Shown: piece by piece, positions 36,659 through 45,893 of the stretch | How positions within the stretch are numbered: the stretch's first letter is position 1 | Layout: the number at the start of each line of letters is the position of its first letter | DNA from: Deltaproteobacteria bacterium | Lineage (GTDB): Bacteria > Desulfobacterota > Desulfomonilia > UBA1062 | Reading direction: 5' to 3' | Assembly: GCA_018434685.1 (NCBI GenBank) | Contig: JAHDOV010000005.1 | Coordinates: 64,997-128,996 of the forward strand | DNA: 64,000 bases | Program-made: the position numbers and the translations under genes | Notes under the pieces: generated by a model | What the model saw: the letters and a program-made list of their open reading frames with translations, nothing else | What the model was told of the DNA's origin: nothing | Databases searched by the model: none

Positions 36659-37864
36659 ATGAAATTCGCCCTGACCACCCTTGGCTGCAAGGTAAATCAG
36701 TACGAGAGCCAGCGCATCAGGGAAGCACTCGTTGCGCGCGGCCATACCGAGCAGGCATTCTCACGCCCCGGTGCTGATTGCTACATCATCAATACCTGTA
36801 CGGTAACCCACCGTTCTGATGCCGAGGGGAGAAAGCTGATACGTGCAGCCCTGAGATTCGAGGGCAGGGTCGTGGTTACCGGCTGCCAGGTAGAGGTTTA
36901 TCCTGATGATATCAGAGCGGTTTCCGACCGGATCGAGATAGTCCGCCAGGAGATGATGGCGCCGCATTTCGATGTGCTGCTGCCCCCGGGGATCACCTCC
37001 TTCGGGGGTCATTCCCGGGCGTTCGTGCAGGTTCAGAGCGGGTGTAATAATTTCTGTACGTTCTGTATCGTCGCCCATGCCAGGGGAAACCCGTGGAGCA
37101 GGCCATGGCAGGAAGTCGTGGCAGAGATCGATGCGCTTGAGCGCAGCGGATACAAAGAGGTCGTTCTCTGCGGCATCAATATCGGACTGTATGAGGGCGG
37201 TATCGCCGCGTTGCTGCGGCAGATCCTTGCTCGCACGGCAATACCCAGGGTGCGGATCAGCTCCATCGAACCGTGGACGGTCGGAGACGAATTCGTGGAG
37301 CTTCTCTCACAGGAGCCGCGCGTCTGCAAACACCTGCACCTGCCGCTCCAGAGCGGATCGGACGAGATCCTCCAGAAGATGGGGCGGCCCTATACGGCGG
37401 AGTATTTCAGTGATCTGGTGTACAGGCTCAAGTCTGCCGACAACGGGATCGCCATCGGATCCGATGTCATGGTGGGATTCCCCGGCGAGGAACAGCATCA
37501 CTTCGAAGAAAGTTACTCCCTGCTGGAACGCCTCGATATCACCTACCTGCACGTGTTCCCCTACTCGCCGAGGCCCAAGACAAAGGCCGCTGTCATGCCC
37601 CGTCAGGTGGATGCCGCCACGAAGAGACAGAGGGCACAGGTACTCAGGGACCTGTCTCGGGCGAAGAGGGAAGCCTTTATCCGGTCTCAGATGGGCCGGA
37701 GCGAAGATATCGTGGTGACCCGTACCGATCCGGGATCGTTCGGCGGGATCACGTCAAACTACCTGGCGGTTCGTGTGCAGGGGTCGGCGTGCCTGAACGA
37801 TCTGGTAAGGGTGTGCCTGGTTGACTATGACGGACATGCCGTGGAGGGGATGCCCTGTGGATAA
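36659..37864 (+). CDS. mtaB: tRNA t6A37 methylthiotransferase MtaB-type
   Basis: A 401-residue radical SAM methylthiotransferase. The N-terminal UPF0004 domain begins TTLGCKVNQYESQ and supplies cysteines at GCK, NTCTV and TGCQ for the second cluster. The radical SAM site is CNNFCTFC, and the C-terminal TRAM-like segment ends the protein. MtaB converts t6A37 to ms2t6A37, matching the tsaE gene elsewhere in the window. TTGACA at 36622 with a weak -10 at 36645 would start transcription almost at the ATG; no ribosome binding site is seen. It overlaps polX by eight bases. Confidence 0.9.
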   Translation: MKFALTTLGCKVNQYESQRIREALVARGHTEQAFSRPGADCYIINTCTVTHRSDAEGRKLIRAALRFEGRVVVTGCQVEVYPDDIRAVSDRIEIVRQEMMAPHFDVLLPPGITSFGGHSRAFVQVQSGCNNFCTFCIVAHARGNPWSRPWQEVVAEIDALERSGYKEVVLCGINIGLYEGGIAALLRQILARTAIPRVRISSIEPWTVGDEFVELLSQEPRVCKHLHLPLQSGSDEILQKMGRPYTAEYFSDLVYRLKSADNGIAIGSDVMVGFPGEEQHHFEESYSLLERLDITYLHVFPYSPRPKTKAAVMPRQVDAATKRQRAQVLRDLSRAKREAFIRSQMGRSEDIVVTRTDPGSFGGITSNYLAVRVQGSACLNDLVRVCLVDYDGHAVEGMPCG

Positions 37865-39548
37865 CCGGCAGATCATGGAAGCTCTCCTGGAGCTGGCTGA
37901 CGGGCTTGAATTCCTGGAGGACAATCCCTTCAAGATACGGGCATACCGCAAGGCCGCACAATCGGTCTCCTCGCTCGATGTCCCCGTGGCCGAACTGGTT
38001 TCCCGCGGTGAGACCTCCCGGATAGAAGGGGTGGGCAAGGCAATCGCCGAAAAGATCGAGGCCTGGGTGCTCAGGGGAGACTTTTCCGCCCTGGAGAAGG
38101 TGAGCTCCCGGGTGCCCCGGGGTCTTGACGAGCTCATGAAACTCTCGGGGCTCGGAACAAAGCGGCTGCGGCAGCTCCACGAGGACCTCGGGATAGCCAC
38201 GGTGGATGAACTTCTGAGCGCGTGCAGACAGGGCAGGCTCTCCGGGATGAGGGGCTTTCCCGAAAAGAAGATCCTGAGGCTCGAGGCTGATATCGAGCGG
38301 GTTATCGGATATCGGGGAAAATTTCTCATCGACACCTGCCTCGAATATGCAGGGGAGATCCTGGGGAAACTGAGAGGTTCGGGGCTGAAGGTGGTGCTCA
38401 CCGGGGAATGCCGCAGGACCCTGGAGGTCATGACCGCTGTCGATCTGCTGGTTGAAGAGACACCGGGGGTCCGGGAGATCATCCGCACCTGCATCGGAGA
38501 AGTCCCGGTGGACGAGGACCGTGATGCGCTCACTTTTGCGTCGAACCCGAAGGTGCCCCCCTTGAGGTGCCGTTTCGCCTCTGGAAAGAATTTTGCGATG
38601 GCCCTGTTTCTCACCACCGGCTCGGGAGAACATATCGACCGGATGCGGCGGCAAGCCTCCCTGATGGACGTGACCCTTGGGGAAGAGGGCCTCTTCCGCG
38701 GCGACAGGCGCGTGGAGATCGGCGATGAGCAGGATATTTATCGCCTGCTGGGTGCCCCCTATATCCCTCCCGAGATCCGGGAGGGGGCGTTCGAGCCCCT
38801 GAAGGGCCCAATGCCTGCGCTCCTGCGCTCGGAACACCTCAAGGGAACCATCCACAATCACACGACATTCAGTGACGGAAAATCTCCCCTGCGGGAGCTG
38901 GTCCTGAAGGCCCGCGAAATGGGTTACTCCTGGATCGGGGTCTCGGACCACTCCAAGAGCGCCTACTATGCCGGCGGCATGGATATGGACGATCTCAGGA
39001 GGCAGCAGAGGGAGATCGATGAGCTCAATGGGAGCCTCGACGGGATCACCGTGCTGAAGGGAATCGAATGTGATATTCTCCCGGACGGGTCTCTCGATTA
39101 TCCCGACGAGGTGCTCGAGACCTTTGATTTTGTCATAGCGAGCGTACACTCCCATATGGATATGGACAGGAAGTCCATGACCGGGCGGATTGTCCGGGCG
39201 CTCAAGAACCCCTTCACGACGATCCTGGCGCATCCGACAGGCAGGCTGCTCCTCTCCCGGGATCCTTACGAGGTGGACATGGCTGTTGTCCTGGAGGAGG
39301 CGATCCGTCACTCGGTAGCCGTAGAACTCAATGCCAATCCCATGAGGCTCGATATCGACTGGCGGCTCATCCCGGGATTCACCGCAGCAGGGGGAAAGAT
39401 TGCCATCGGTCCCGATGCCCACTCGGCCCGGGGGCTGCTCGATATGAACTATGGGGTCATGATGGCCCGTAAAGGGCTCCTCGCGCCTGATAACACTCTG
39501 AACACCCTTGATTTGTCGGAGATAAGGAGAGCAGTGAAGCATCCATGA
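37857..39548 (+). CDS. polX: PolX family protein, polymerase site degenerate, PHP nuclease site intact
   Basis: A 563-residue protein with the bacterial PolX layout: helix-hairpin-helix domain (about 1-90 and following), polymerase-beta palm and C-terminal PHP domain. The PHP site is intact: IHNHTTFSDGKSPL, GVSDHSKSA, KGIECDILPDGSLD, ASVHSHM, LAHPTGRLL and GPDAHS. The polymerase site is not: the usual DxD reads AVD (Ala codon 38436-38438), and the third Asp (in VDxR) is replaced in PPLRCRF near 38565. Two of three metal-binding aspartates are therefore gone. The GTG start has GGAGGGG eight bases upstream. It overlaps mtaB by eight bases and the next gene by four. Confidence 0.92.
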   Translation: MDNRQIMEALLELADGLEFLEDNPFKIRAYRKAAQSVSSLDVPVAELVSRGETSRIEGVGKAIAEKIEAWVLRGDFSALEKVSSRVPRGLDELMKLSGLGTKRLRQLHEDLGIATVDELLSACRQGRLSGMRGFPEKKILRLEADIERVIGYRGKFLIDTCLEYAGEILGKLRGSGLKVVLTGECRRTLEVMTAVDLLVEETPGVREIIRTCIGEVPVDEDRDALTFASNPKVPPLRCRFASGKNFAMALFLTTGSGEHIDRMRRQASLMDVTLGEEGLFRGDRRVEIGDEQDIYRLLGAPYIPPEIREGAFEPLKGPMPALLRSEHLKGTIHNHTTFSDGKSPLRELVLKAREMGYSWIGVSDHSKSAYYAGGMDMDDLRRQQREIDELNGSLDGITVLKGIECDILPDGSLDYPDEVLETFDFVIASVHSHMDMDRKSMTGRIVRALKNPFTTILAHPTGRLLLSRDPYEVDMAVVLEEAIRHSVAVELNANPMRLDIDWRLIPGFTAAGGKIAIGPDAHSARGLLDMNYGVMMARKGLLAPDNTLNTLDLSEIRRAVKHP

Positions 39549-40393
39549 AGATCGAGTGCCGCAATGTATCATACCTCTACGATGTGCCCGGAGACGGATG
39601 GGCGCTCACGGATATCGGCCTTACCATAACCCAGGGAGAGAAGATCGCCGTGGTTGGCCCGGCAGGTTCCGGCAAGACGACACTGATCCAGTTGCTCGAT
39701 GCACTGATCCTCCCGACGAAAGGCGATGTGCTCTATGACGGCATGAGTGTCAGGGTCCTTTCCCGTTCGAAGCGGCTCCCCTCCATACGCAGGCGTATAG
39801 GGGTCTTGTTCCAGTTTCCGGAACATCAGTTCTTCCACGAGAGTGCCTATGAGGAGCTGACCTTTGCCATGAGGAATCTCGTCTCTGCCGGGTCAACCGA
39901 GATCGATGCCCGGGCTCGGTCCATGACCGACCGCTTTCAGCTGGATATGGATGCGCTCAAGGGCATGTCGCCGTTCAATCTGAGTTCCGGGGAAAAGAGG
40001 AAGCTTGCCCTGGCATCGGCACTGATGACCTCTCCCGAGGTGCTTATCCTGGATGAGCCGACGGCAGGCATGGACGCCCTGGGAAGAAAAGAGCTCATCC
40101 ACATCATTTCCACGCTCAAAGACACCACGGTCATCCTCGTCACCCATAATCAGGAAGATTTTCTCGGTATCGTGGATCGGGTAATCGGCATATCGAAAGG
40201 GGCGATGGTCATCGATGCGAGCCGGGATGTCCTGATCGATCACCTCGCAACCATGAACGAAGCCGGGATCACCCCGCCCCTGGTCCTGACGGTGCAGCAC
40301 TGGTTGAAGGCATGCGGCTGCGGCCTCGACCGCAAGTTCTTTGACATGAAGGACCTGATCGGCTACCTCTCGGCACAGGCCCGCCGGACATGA
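39545..40393 (+). CDS. ECF-type (EcfA/CbiO-like) ABC transporter ATPase
   Basis: A 282-residue ATPase. Walker A GPAGSGKTT is near residue 38, the Q-loop FQFPEHQFFHESAYEELTF is typical of energy-coupling-factor ATPases, the signature is NLSSGEKRKLALASAL, Walker B is VLILDEPTAGMD, and the H-loop is VTHN. Such ATPases work in pairs with a T component and a substrate-binding S component. None is encoded nearby. It overlaps polX by four bases (ATGA), an unexpected coupling. Confidence 0.88.
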   Translation: MKIECRNVSYLYDVPGDGWALTDIGLTITQGEKIAVVGPAGSGKTTLIQLLDALILPTKGDVLYDGMSVRVLSRSKRLPSIRRRIGVLFQFPEHQFFHESAYEELTFAMRNLVSAGSTEIDARARSMTDRFQLDMDALKGMSPFNLSSGEKRKLALASALMTSPEVLILDEPTAGMDALGRKELIHIISTLKDTTVILVTHNQEDFLGIVDRVIGISKGAMVIDASRDVLIDHLATMNEAGITPPLVLTVQHWLKACGCGLDRKFFDMKDLIGYLSAQARRT

Positions 40394-40428
40394 GCCCGGC
40401 AGGTGCGCTCCCCGGCTGATCCGGGCTC
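40392..40428 (+). terminator. Possible terminator after the ECF ATPase gene
   Basis: GAGCCCGG pairs with CCGGGCTC across a 21-base loop starting at the stop codon. Only a weak T stretch (ACTTTTAG) follows ten bases later. Confidence 0.4.
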
Positions 40429-40456
40429 TGCCACACACTTTTAGAGCTTTCCCGTA

Positions 40457-40485
40457 TTGACTATTATCCGGCAGGGTCTTACTGT
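40457..40485 (+). promoter_or_regulatory. Promoter of the bifunctional nuclease gene
   Basis: TTGACT, a 17-base spacer and TACTGT, about 20 bases before the ATG, which has AGGAGGAAAG upstream. Confidence 0.55.
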
Positions 40486-40506
40486 TATGAGTAGGAGGAA
40501 AGATTC

Positions 40507-41025
40507 ATGACAACCTTCATGGAGATGAAAGTGGCGGGGATCGCCCTGGATCCCACCAATAATGCCCCCATTGTTGTACTGAGAGATCTGGAAGGTAAAT
40601 ACGTCCTCCCGATATGGATCGGCATTATGGAGGCAAGTGCCATTGCTGCAGCCATCGAAGGCATTCACTACTCCAGACCCATGACCCACGACCTCTTCAA
40701 GTCCCTGGTGGAAACCATTGGAGCTACTATCGAGAGAATAGAGGTGGTTGATATCAAGGATAACGTGTTCTATGCCATAATCACGATCGAATACAATGGG
40801 ACGCAGCATAAAATCGATGCACGTCCCTCTGATGCCATTGCCATCGCCCTGAGAACGCAGTCGGGAATATTTGTCGCAAGCCACGTGATCAAGGATGCGA
40901 TACGGGTGGACGCGAGCAAGGATTCATCGGGAAAGGTGATGGTGGGCTTCGAACAGGATAAAGACAAGCTCAAGGAGATCTTGGAGAAGATGAATCCCGA
41001 GGATTTCGGTAAGTTCAAGGCCTGA
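40507..41025 (+). CDS. Bifunctional nuclease family protein (DUF151)
   Basis: A 172-residue protein. The BFN/DUF151 domain spans residues 1-135: VVLRDLEGKYVLPIWIGIMEA, then RPMTHDLFKSLVE and IDARPSDAIAIALR, all highly conserved. Plant and archaeal members show nuclease activity, but the bacterial role is unclear. The C-terminus (about 140-172) is charged. It is probably a single-gene unit. Confidence 0.93.
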   Translation: MTTFMEMKVAGIALDPTNNAPIVVLRDLEGKYVLPIWIGIMEASAIAAAIEGIHYSRPMTHDLFKSLVETIGATIERIEVVDIKDNVFYAIITIEYNGTQHKIDARPSDAIAIALRTQSGIFVASHVIKDAIRVDASKDSSGKVMVGFEQDKDKLKEILEKMNPEDFGKFKA

Positions 41026-41205
41026 GCGTCTCTCCTGAGATCATCGTGCCCCTGCGGGCCACCCTGTCATTTGCCGAGATATCGAGCTGTCTCTGACAGG
41101 GGTAGAGTGCCTTCTCGTCAATCTGACACTGTCTGTAGTCCCTGTAGCCTCGCCTGTAAGACTTTAATTGGACCCTTTTTTTTATCGAACCGGGGTTATT
41201 CGAGA

Positions 41206-41244
41206 AAAAAACTCCTATCATAAAGCAGTTCTGAAGAGTTTTTT
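41206..41244 (+). terminator. Possible weak terminator after the bifunctional nuclease gene
   Basis: AAAAAACTC pairs with GAGTTTTTT across a 21-base loop, and the right arm supplies its own U-tract. The low GC content and long loop make it weak. Confidence 0.35.
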
Positions 41245-41286
41245 GGTTGATAGATTACCGCTCATTGTGTAACGTTTGTAAGACAT

Positions 41287-43581
41287 ATGCATCCTCAACC
41301 AGCAACACATACGAAGGCGAAGAAGATTAGCAAGGCCATATTCCAGACCATGGTGGAAAAGGCCAGCGACGGTATCTTTGTCTACCAGGACCACCGGTTC
41401 TACTATGTAAACCCGGCCTTTGAGAAGATACTGGGCTATGACCAGCGCGAACTAGAACACATGGGGCTTACGGATGTCGTGCATCCCGAGACTGCCGAGA
41501 CGATCGAGCAGCGGTACAACAGGCGGATACGCGGCGAGAATGAACCGGACAGATATGATGTCATCTTCCTGACCAGCAACAGGGAGGAACGGATCATCTC
41601 CCTTTCCCCCTCGGTCATCACCCTGGGCGGCAAACCTGCAACGCTCAATATCGCCAGGGACATTACGGAAAGGATGCGCATGCTGGATCATCTCGAGTCG
41701 TCCAACCAGTTCCTCAAAGGGTTGATCGAGAACTCCAGTGATGCCATCATTGCCACCGACTTCAATGGAAATCCCCTCATCTTCAACAGGGCTGCCGAAG
41801 AGATTACCGGCTACACCGCGGACGAGATGATCTCCCGGAAGATCTCCATGGACGGATTCATGGGCAGGGGCGAACGCAGGAGGATCATCACGCTTCTCAA
41901 CAAGGGTACGGCGGACAATCCCTGCCGGCTCGTTGCAGAAGAGACCTCCCTGTACGTCAAAGACGGCACCCTCATACCCATATCGCTGTCGGCATCATAC
42001 GTGTATCAGGGCGCCAAGCCCGTGGCAGGAATAAGCATTTTCCGTGACCTGCGCCCCATAAAGGAGGTGCAGGAACGGCTCAAGGCCTCTGAGCAGAAAT
42101 ACCGGATCCTCGTGGAGAACGCCAATGACGGCATCTTTGTCTACCAGGATCACCGGATCAAATATGCGAACCGGAAGTTCAGGGAGATGCTCGGGTATAC
42201 CGAGGAGGAGCTCGCCCACATGGGCTTCAAGGACCTTGTCCGCCCGGAACTTGCCAGTCTCATAGAGGGGCGGTATGTAAAACGGATACGGGGCGAGGCG
42301 GTCCCGGAACAGTATGAGATCGCCCTTTTAGGCAAGGATGGTGTGTGGAGAGCCTTCGAGTTCAATCCCTCGATTATCGAGTACGAGGGAAGGGTAGCCA
42401 CGCAGAACATCATTCGCGATATCACTCAGAAAAGAAAGGCACAGAAGGCGCTGAGGGCTTCCGAGGCAAAATACCGGACCACGGTCGAACATACCGGCAC
42501 GGCCATCATGCTCCTGGAGGAGAACCGGATTATTTCGCTGGTGAACAGGCAGATGGAAAAGCTGAGCGGGTACCGGCGGGAGGAGATGGAAGGCAAGATG
42601 CCGTTCACCCAGATCGTGCACGCGGACGACCATGACCGCATGGTGGGGTACCACAAGGCCCGCAGAGAACGGATGAAAGATGTCCCGTCCGAATACGAAT
42701 TCAGGTTTGTCGACAAACAGGGGCATGTCAAAGACTCGTTCATCACCATAGGCATGATCCCGGGAACGAAGCAGAGCATCGTCTCCATCATGGACATCAC
42801 CGAGATGAAGCAGATGGAGCAGGAACTCGAGAAGACCCGGAAGATGGCCCTGCTGGGGGAGATGTCGGCACACGTGGCCCATGAGGTGAGGAATCCCCTC
42901 CAGCAGATCAAGACCGGGGTTGAGTTGCTGCTCCAGTCCACCCCGCCGGACGACCGGCAGAAAAAGCTCTTTGAAGGGATTACCAGCGGGATCGACAACC
43001 TCGAGGCCTTTGTGACCCAGATCCTTGAATGGACGCGCTCGGGCAAGATCAGACCCAAACCCTACAGTGTCAGGAATATTATCGATGGCCTGATCTTCAA
43101 CCGCACCGAGCGGTTAGCGCGGCAGTCCGTGTCGGTCGAGACCTCGTTTGACGTGGATCACGATACCGTCACTGTCGATGGCATCCAGCTCAGACAGCTC
43201 ATGGAGAACCTCATAGACAATGCGCTGGATGCTATGCCCGAGGGTGGATCTCTGACCATCTCCACCTCGTGCCTCGCAGGGTATACCTTTGCCGGGGCAA
43301 CGGGAGGGGCCGCCACCGACGCCTTTGAGCTGCGCATCGAAGACACCGGGTGCGGCATCGAAGAGGAAGACCTCCATCGCATCTTTCAGCCGTTTTTCAC
43401 GAAGAAGTCTCGGGGGACCGGGCTCGGGCTGGCGCTGGTCCAGAAGATCGTAGATATGCATCGGGGAGAAATTGATGTGAAGAGCAGGGCAGGAATCGGG
43501 ACGGAATTTGTCATACGGATCCCCGTGGAGCAGACCTCCTCGCAGGGTGAACCTGCAGAGGATCGAGGGCAGAGGCCATGA
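41287..43581 (+). CDS. Cytosolic multi-PAS sensor histidine kinase
   Basis: A 764-residue kinase without membrane helices. Four PAS domains (about 15-130, 140-260, 270-385 and 395-515) precede the HisKA domain, whose phospho-His is in AHVAHEVRNPLQQIK. The HATPase domain has LMENLIDNALDA (N box), IEDTGCGIEEED (G1) and GTGLGLALVQKIV (G2). PAS1 and PAS3 share GIFVYQDHR and much flanking text, so one arose by duplication. It overlaps the sigma-54 regulator gene by four bases, making a coupled two-component pair. The signal is unknown. Confidence 0.93.
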   Translation: MHPQPATHTKAKKISKAIFQTMVEKASDGIFVYQDHRFYYVNPAFEKILGYDQRELEHMGLTDVVHPETAETIEQRYNRRIRGENEPDRYDVIFLTSNREERIISLSPSVITLGGKPATLNIARDITERMRMLDHLESSNQFLKGLIENSSDAIIATDFNGNPLIFNRAAEEITGYTADEMISRKISMDGFMGRGERRRIITLLNKGTADNPCRLVAEETSLYVKDGTLIPISLSASYVYQGAKPVAGISIFRDLRPIKEVQERLKASEQKYRILVENANDGIFVYQDHRIKYANRKFREMLGYTEEELAHMGFKDLVRPELASLIEGRYVKRIRGEAVPEQYEIALLGKDGVWRAFEFNPSIIEYEGRVATQNIIRDITQKRKAQKALRASEAKYRTTVEHTGTAIMLLEENRIISLVNRQMEKLSGYRREEMEGKMPFTQIVHADDHDRMVGYHKARRERMKDVPSEYEFRFVDKQGHVKDSFITIGMIPGTKQSIVSIMDITEMKQMEQELEKTRKMALLGEMSAHVAHEVRNPLQQIKTGVELLLQSTPPDDRQKKLFEGITSGIDNLEAFVTQILEWTRSGKIRPKPYSVRNIIDGLIFNRTERLARQSVSVETSFDVDHDTVTVDGIQLRQLMENLIDNALDAMPEGGSLTISTSCLAGYTFAGATGGAATDAFELRIEDTGCGIEEEDLHRIFQPFFTKKSRGTGLGLALVQKIVDMHRGEIDVKSRAGIGTEFVIRIPVEQTSSQGEPAEDRGQRP

Positions 43582-45065
43582 CGGAAAACCGCCGGATGGT
43601 CGATGCAGATGCGGGGAGGTTCGCGGACAACCGGAAGACCATCTTGATTGTAGATGACGAGCAGGTGTTTCTCGAGCAGTTGAAGGATGCACTCGAACAT
43701 TCGAGCCTCGAGCTGCACATCGATACGGCGCATGACGGCATAGAGGCCCTGGAGCGGCTTCGTGAGACTCACCATGATATCGTGATCACCGACCTCAAGA
43801 TGCCCCGGATGGACGGATACGAGCTCCTCAAAGAGATCCAGAAGAAGTACCCCTCCGTATATGTCGTGGTCATCACCGCTTTCGGGAGCGTGTCGGGGGC
43901 GGTCGAGGCAATGAGATACGGCGCCTACGATTTCCTGGAAAAACCCTTTAACATGGATACGCTGGAATTGTCTCTCGCCAAGATCGTACGGCAGCAGGAA
44001 ATCTTGAGAGAGAACATAGAGTTGAAGGGCCAGATCAGGCAGTACGCCGAAGGGCTGGATCAGATGGTCGGGTCCAATCCGAAGATGCAGAGGCTCTACG
44101 ACCAGATCATAACCGCTGCCGATACCGATCTCACCGTGCTCATTCTCGGTGAGACGGGTACGGGCAAGGAACTGGTGGCACGATCCGTTCACTCCCGGAG
44201 CGACAGGCGGTCAAAGCCTTTCGTGACGATCAACTGCGCTGCCGTTCCGGAGAATCTGCTGGAGTCGGAATTCTTCGGCCACGAGAAGGGGGCATTCAGC
44301 GGCGCCATCAGCCAGCGGATCGGAAAATTCGAAAAGGCCCATACGGGCACGCTGTTCCTGGACGAGATCGGCGATATCCCCCTTGAGCTGCAGGCAAAGA
44401 TCCTGCGGGTCATTGAAGACGGAAAGATAACGCGTCTCGGGAGCAACCGGGAGATAGAGCTGGATTTCCGGGTGATCTGTGCAACAAACCGCCCCATACA
44501 GGAGATGATCCGCAAAGAGCTGTTTCGCGAGGATCTCTACTACCGGATAAGTGTCCTGCCCATCATCATCCCCTCGCTGCGGGAGAGGAAGGATGATATT
44601 TCGCTGCTGGTGAGCCACTTCATAAAGAAATATGCACGGAAGCTCAACTCGAATGTCAAAGGGGTGTCACATGAGGCCATGCAGCAGCTCCTCGCATATT
44701 CCTGGCCGGGCAACGTACGGGAGATCGAGAATCTCATCCAGCGGGCCATGGTATCCACCCGCCTGGAGGTCATAGATTATTTCCCGGGCCTGGGAAGTGC
44801 CGGGCAGCAGGACGAAGTAGCGCCGATGGGCATCATGAATGACGAGCCGACAATCTGGGTGGATGTCGGTGAGGGGGCGGACTATCACTCCATAAAACAG
44901 TTCATCCTCGAACAGTTTGAGAAAAAATATCTTGCCCACCTGCTGAAGAAGCACAACGGTGTTATCGCCGAGGCAGCGCGGGAATCCGGACTGAATTACA
45001 AGACGTTTTACCTGAAGGCCGAGAAATACAGGCTGTCCAGGAAGAGGTCCACAGAGAACGCGTAG
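43578..45065 (+). CDS. Sigma-54-dependent response regulator (NtrC family)
   Basis: A 495-residue regulator: receiver (about 22-140, phospho-Asp in IVITDLKMPRM), sigma-54 AAA+ domain (Walker A GETGTGKE, sigma-54 loop GAFSGA in place of GAFTGA, Walker B in LFLDEIGD), and a Fis-type helix-turn-helix (EAARESGLNYKTFYLKAEK). It should activate RpoN promoters when phosphorylated by the kinase encoded just upstream. Its target genes are not visible here. Confidence 0.95.
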   Translation: MTENRRMVDADAGRFADNRKTILIVDDEQVFLEQLKDALEHSSLELHIDTAHDGIEALERLRETHHDIVITDLKMPRMDGYELLKEIQKKYPSVYVVVITAFGSVSGAVEAMRYGAYDFLEKPFNMDTLELSLAKIVRQQEILRENIELKGQIRQYAEGLDQMVGSNPKMQRLYDQIITAADTDLTVLILGETGTGKELVARSVHSRSDRRSKPFVTINCAAVPENLLESEFFGHEKGAFSGAISQRIGKFEKAHTGTLFLDEIGDIPLELQAKILRVIEDGKITRLGSNREIELDFRVICATNRPIQEMIRKELFREDLYYRISVLPIIIPSLRERKDDISLLVSHFIKKYARKLNSNVKGVSHEAMQQLLAYSWPGNVREIENLIQRAMVSTRLEVIDYFPGLGSAGQQDEVAPMGIMNDEPTIWVDVGEGADYHSIKQFILEQFEKKYLAHLLKKHNGVIAEAARESGLNYKTFYLKAEKYRLSRKRSTENA

Positions 45066-45158
45066 CAGAGGTGATCAGGAAACACGAGACAGGCAGCAGG
45101 ATACCTGCAAGGCGAGGGATCGTTTCCGTGGAAACTTACCGGGAGAGAGGAGATGATC

Positions 45159-45845
45159 ATGAACTACCGTGACATCCACTATGAGCTTTGGGCGGCCGTG
45201 GGACCACAGGATGCACTCCTTGTCGTCGACCTGCAGAATGATTTCATGCCCGGCGGGGCCCTGCCGGTTCCGGAGGGGGACACCATCGTAGGCGGGGTGA
45301 ATGCCGTGATGGAACTCTTCAGTGCGGCCAGACTACCAGTGGTGTTCACCCAGGACTGGCATCCTGCAGGCCACGGATCCTTTGCGTCGGCCCATGAAGG
45401 CAGAAAGCCCTTTGATCCGTGCGTCGCCGAGGGACTGGGACCTGTGCTCTGGCCGGATCACTGTGTCCAGGGCACCTGGGGCGCTGATTTTCATCAGGAC
45501 CTCAAGGAGGGATTCGCCCAGGCGATTATCCGCAAGGGGTATCATGGCCATATCGACAGCTATTCCGGCATCTATGAGAACGACAGGAAGACCCCCACGG
45601 GGCTCGATGGCTATCTGAGAGAAAGACTGGTCCGCAGGCTTTTCCTGTGCGGTCTTGCCCTTGATTATTGCGTGTTCTTTACCGCGGCTGATGCCTTGAA
45701 CAGGGGCTATGAGGTGTATGTAATCCTGGATTTGACCAGGGCGGTGGCCGCACCCGAAGACAGTGTTTCGCATGCCCTCGAGACGCTCACCACTGCCGGC
45801 GCCGGATTCATCCATTCCCGGGTGCTGGGGCTGCGCACCCCGTGA
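45159..45845 (+). CDS. pncA: Nicotinamidase/isochorismatase family protein (PncA-like)
   Basis: A 228-residue cysteine hydrolase that most likely converts nicotinamide to nicotinate for NAD salvage. The catalytic Asp is in LLVVDLQNDFMPGGAL, the metal histidines in DWHPAGHGSF, the Lys in IIRKGYH, and the Cys in CGLALDYCVFF. I choose the second ATG (45159), six bases after GAGGAG; the first at 45153 is too close. It is tail to tail with the receiver gene that ends the chemotaxis cluster. Confidence 0.9.
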   Translation: MNYRDIHYELWAAVGPQDALLVVDLQNDFMPGGALPVPEGDTIVGGVNAVMELFSAARLPVVFTQDWHPAGHGSFASAHEGRKPFDPCVAEGLGPVLWPDHCVQGTWGADFHQDLKEGFAQAIIRKGYHGHIDSYSGIYENDRKTPTGLDGYLRERLVRRLFLCGLALDYCVFFTAADALNRGYEVYVILDLTRAVAAPEDSVSHALETLTTAGAGFIHSRVLGLRTP

Positions 45846-45893
45846 GGCCTGGTGTTCTCTGAGCCGTTACGAGGCACTGAAAGGCCGCAGGGG

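Noticed and set aside
37749-39572. A 607-codon open frame on the minus strand opposite mtaB/polX
   Set aside because: It is antisense to two well-supported genes, has low-complexity proline/histidine-rich text with no recognisable domain, and no ribosome binding site.
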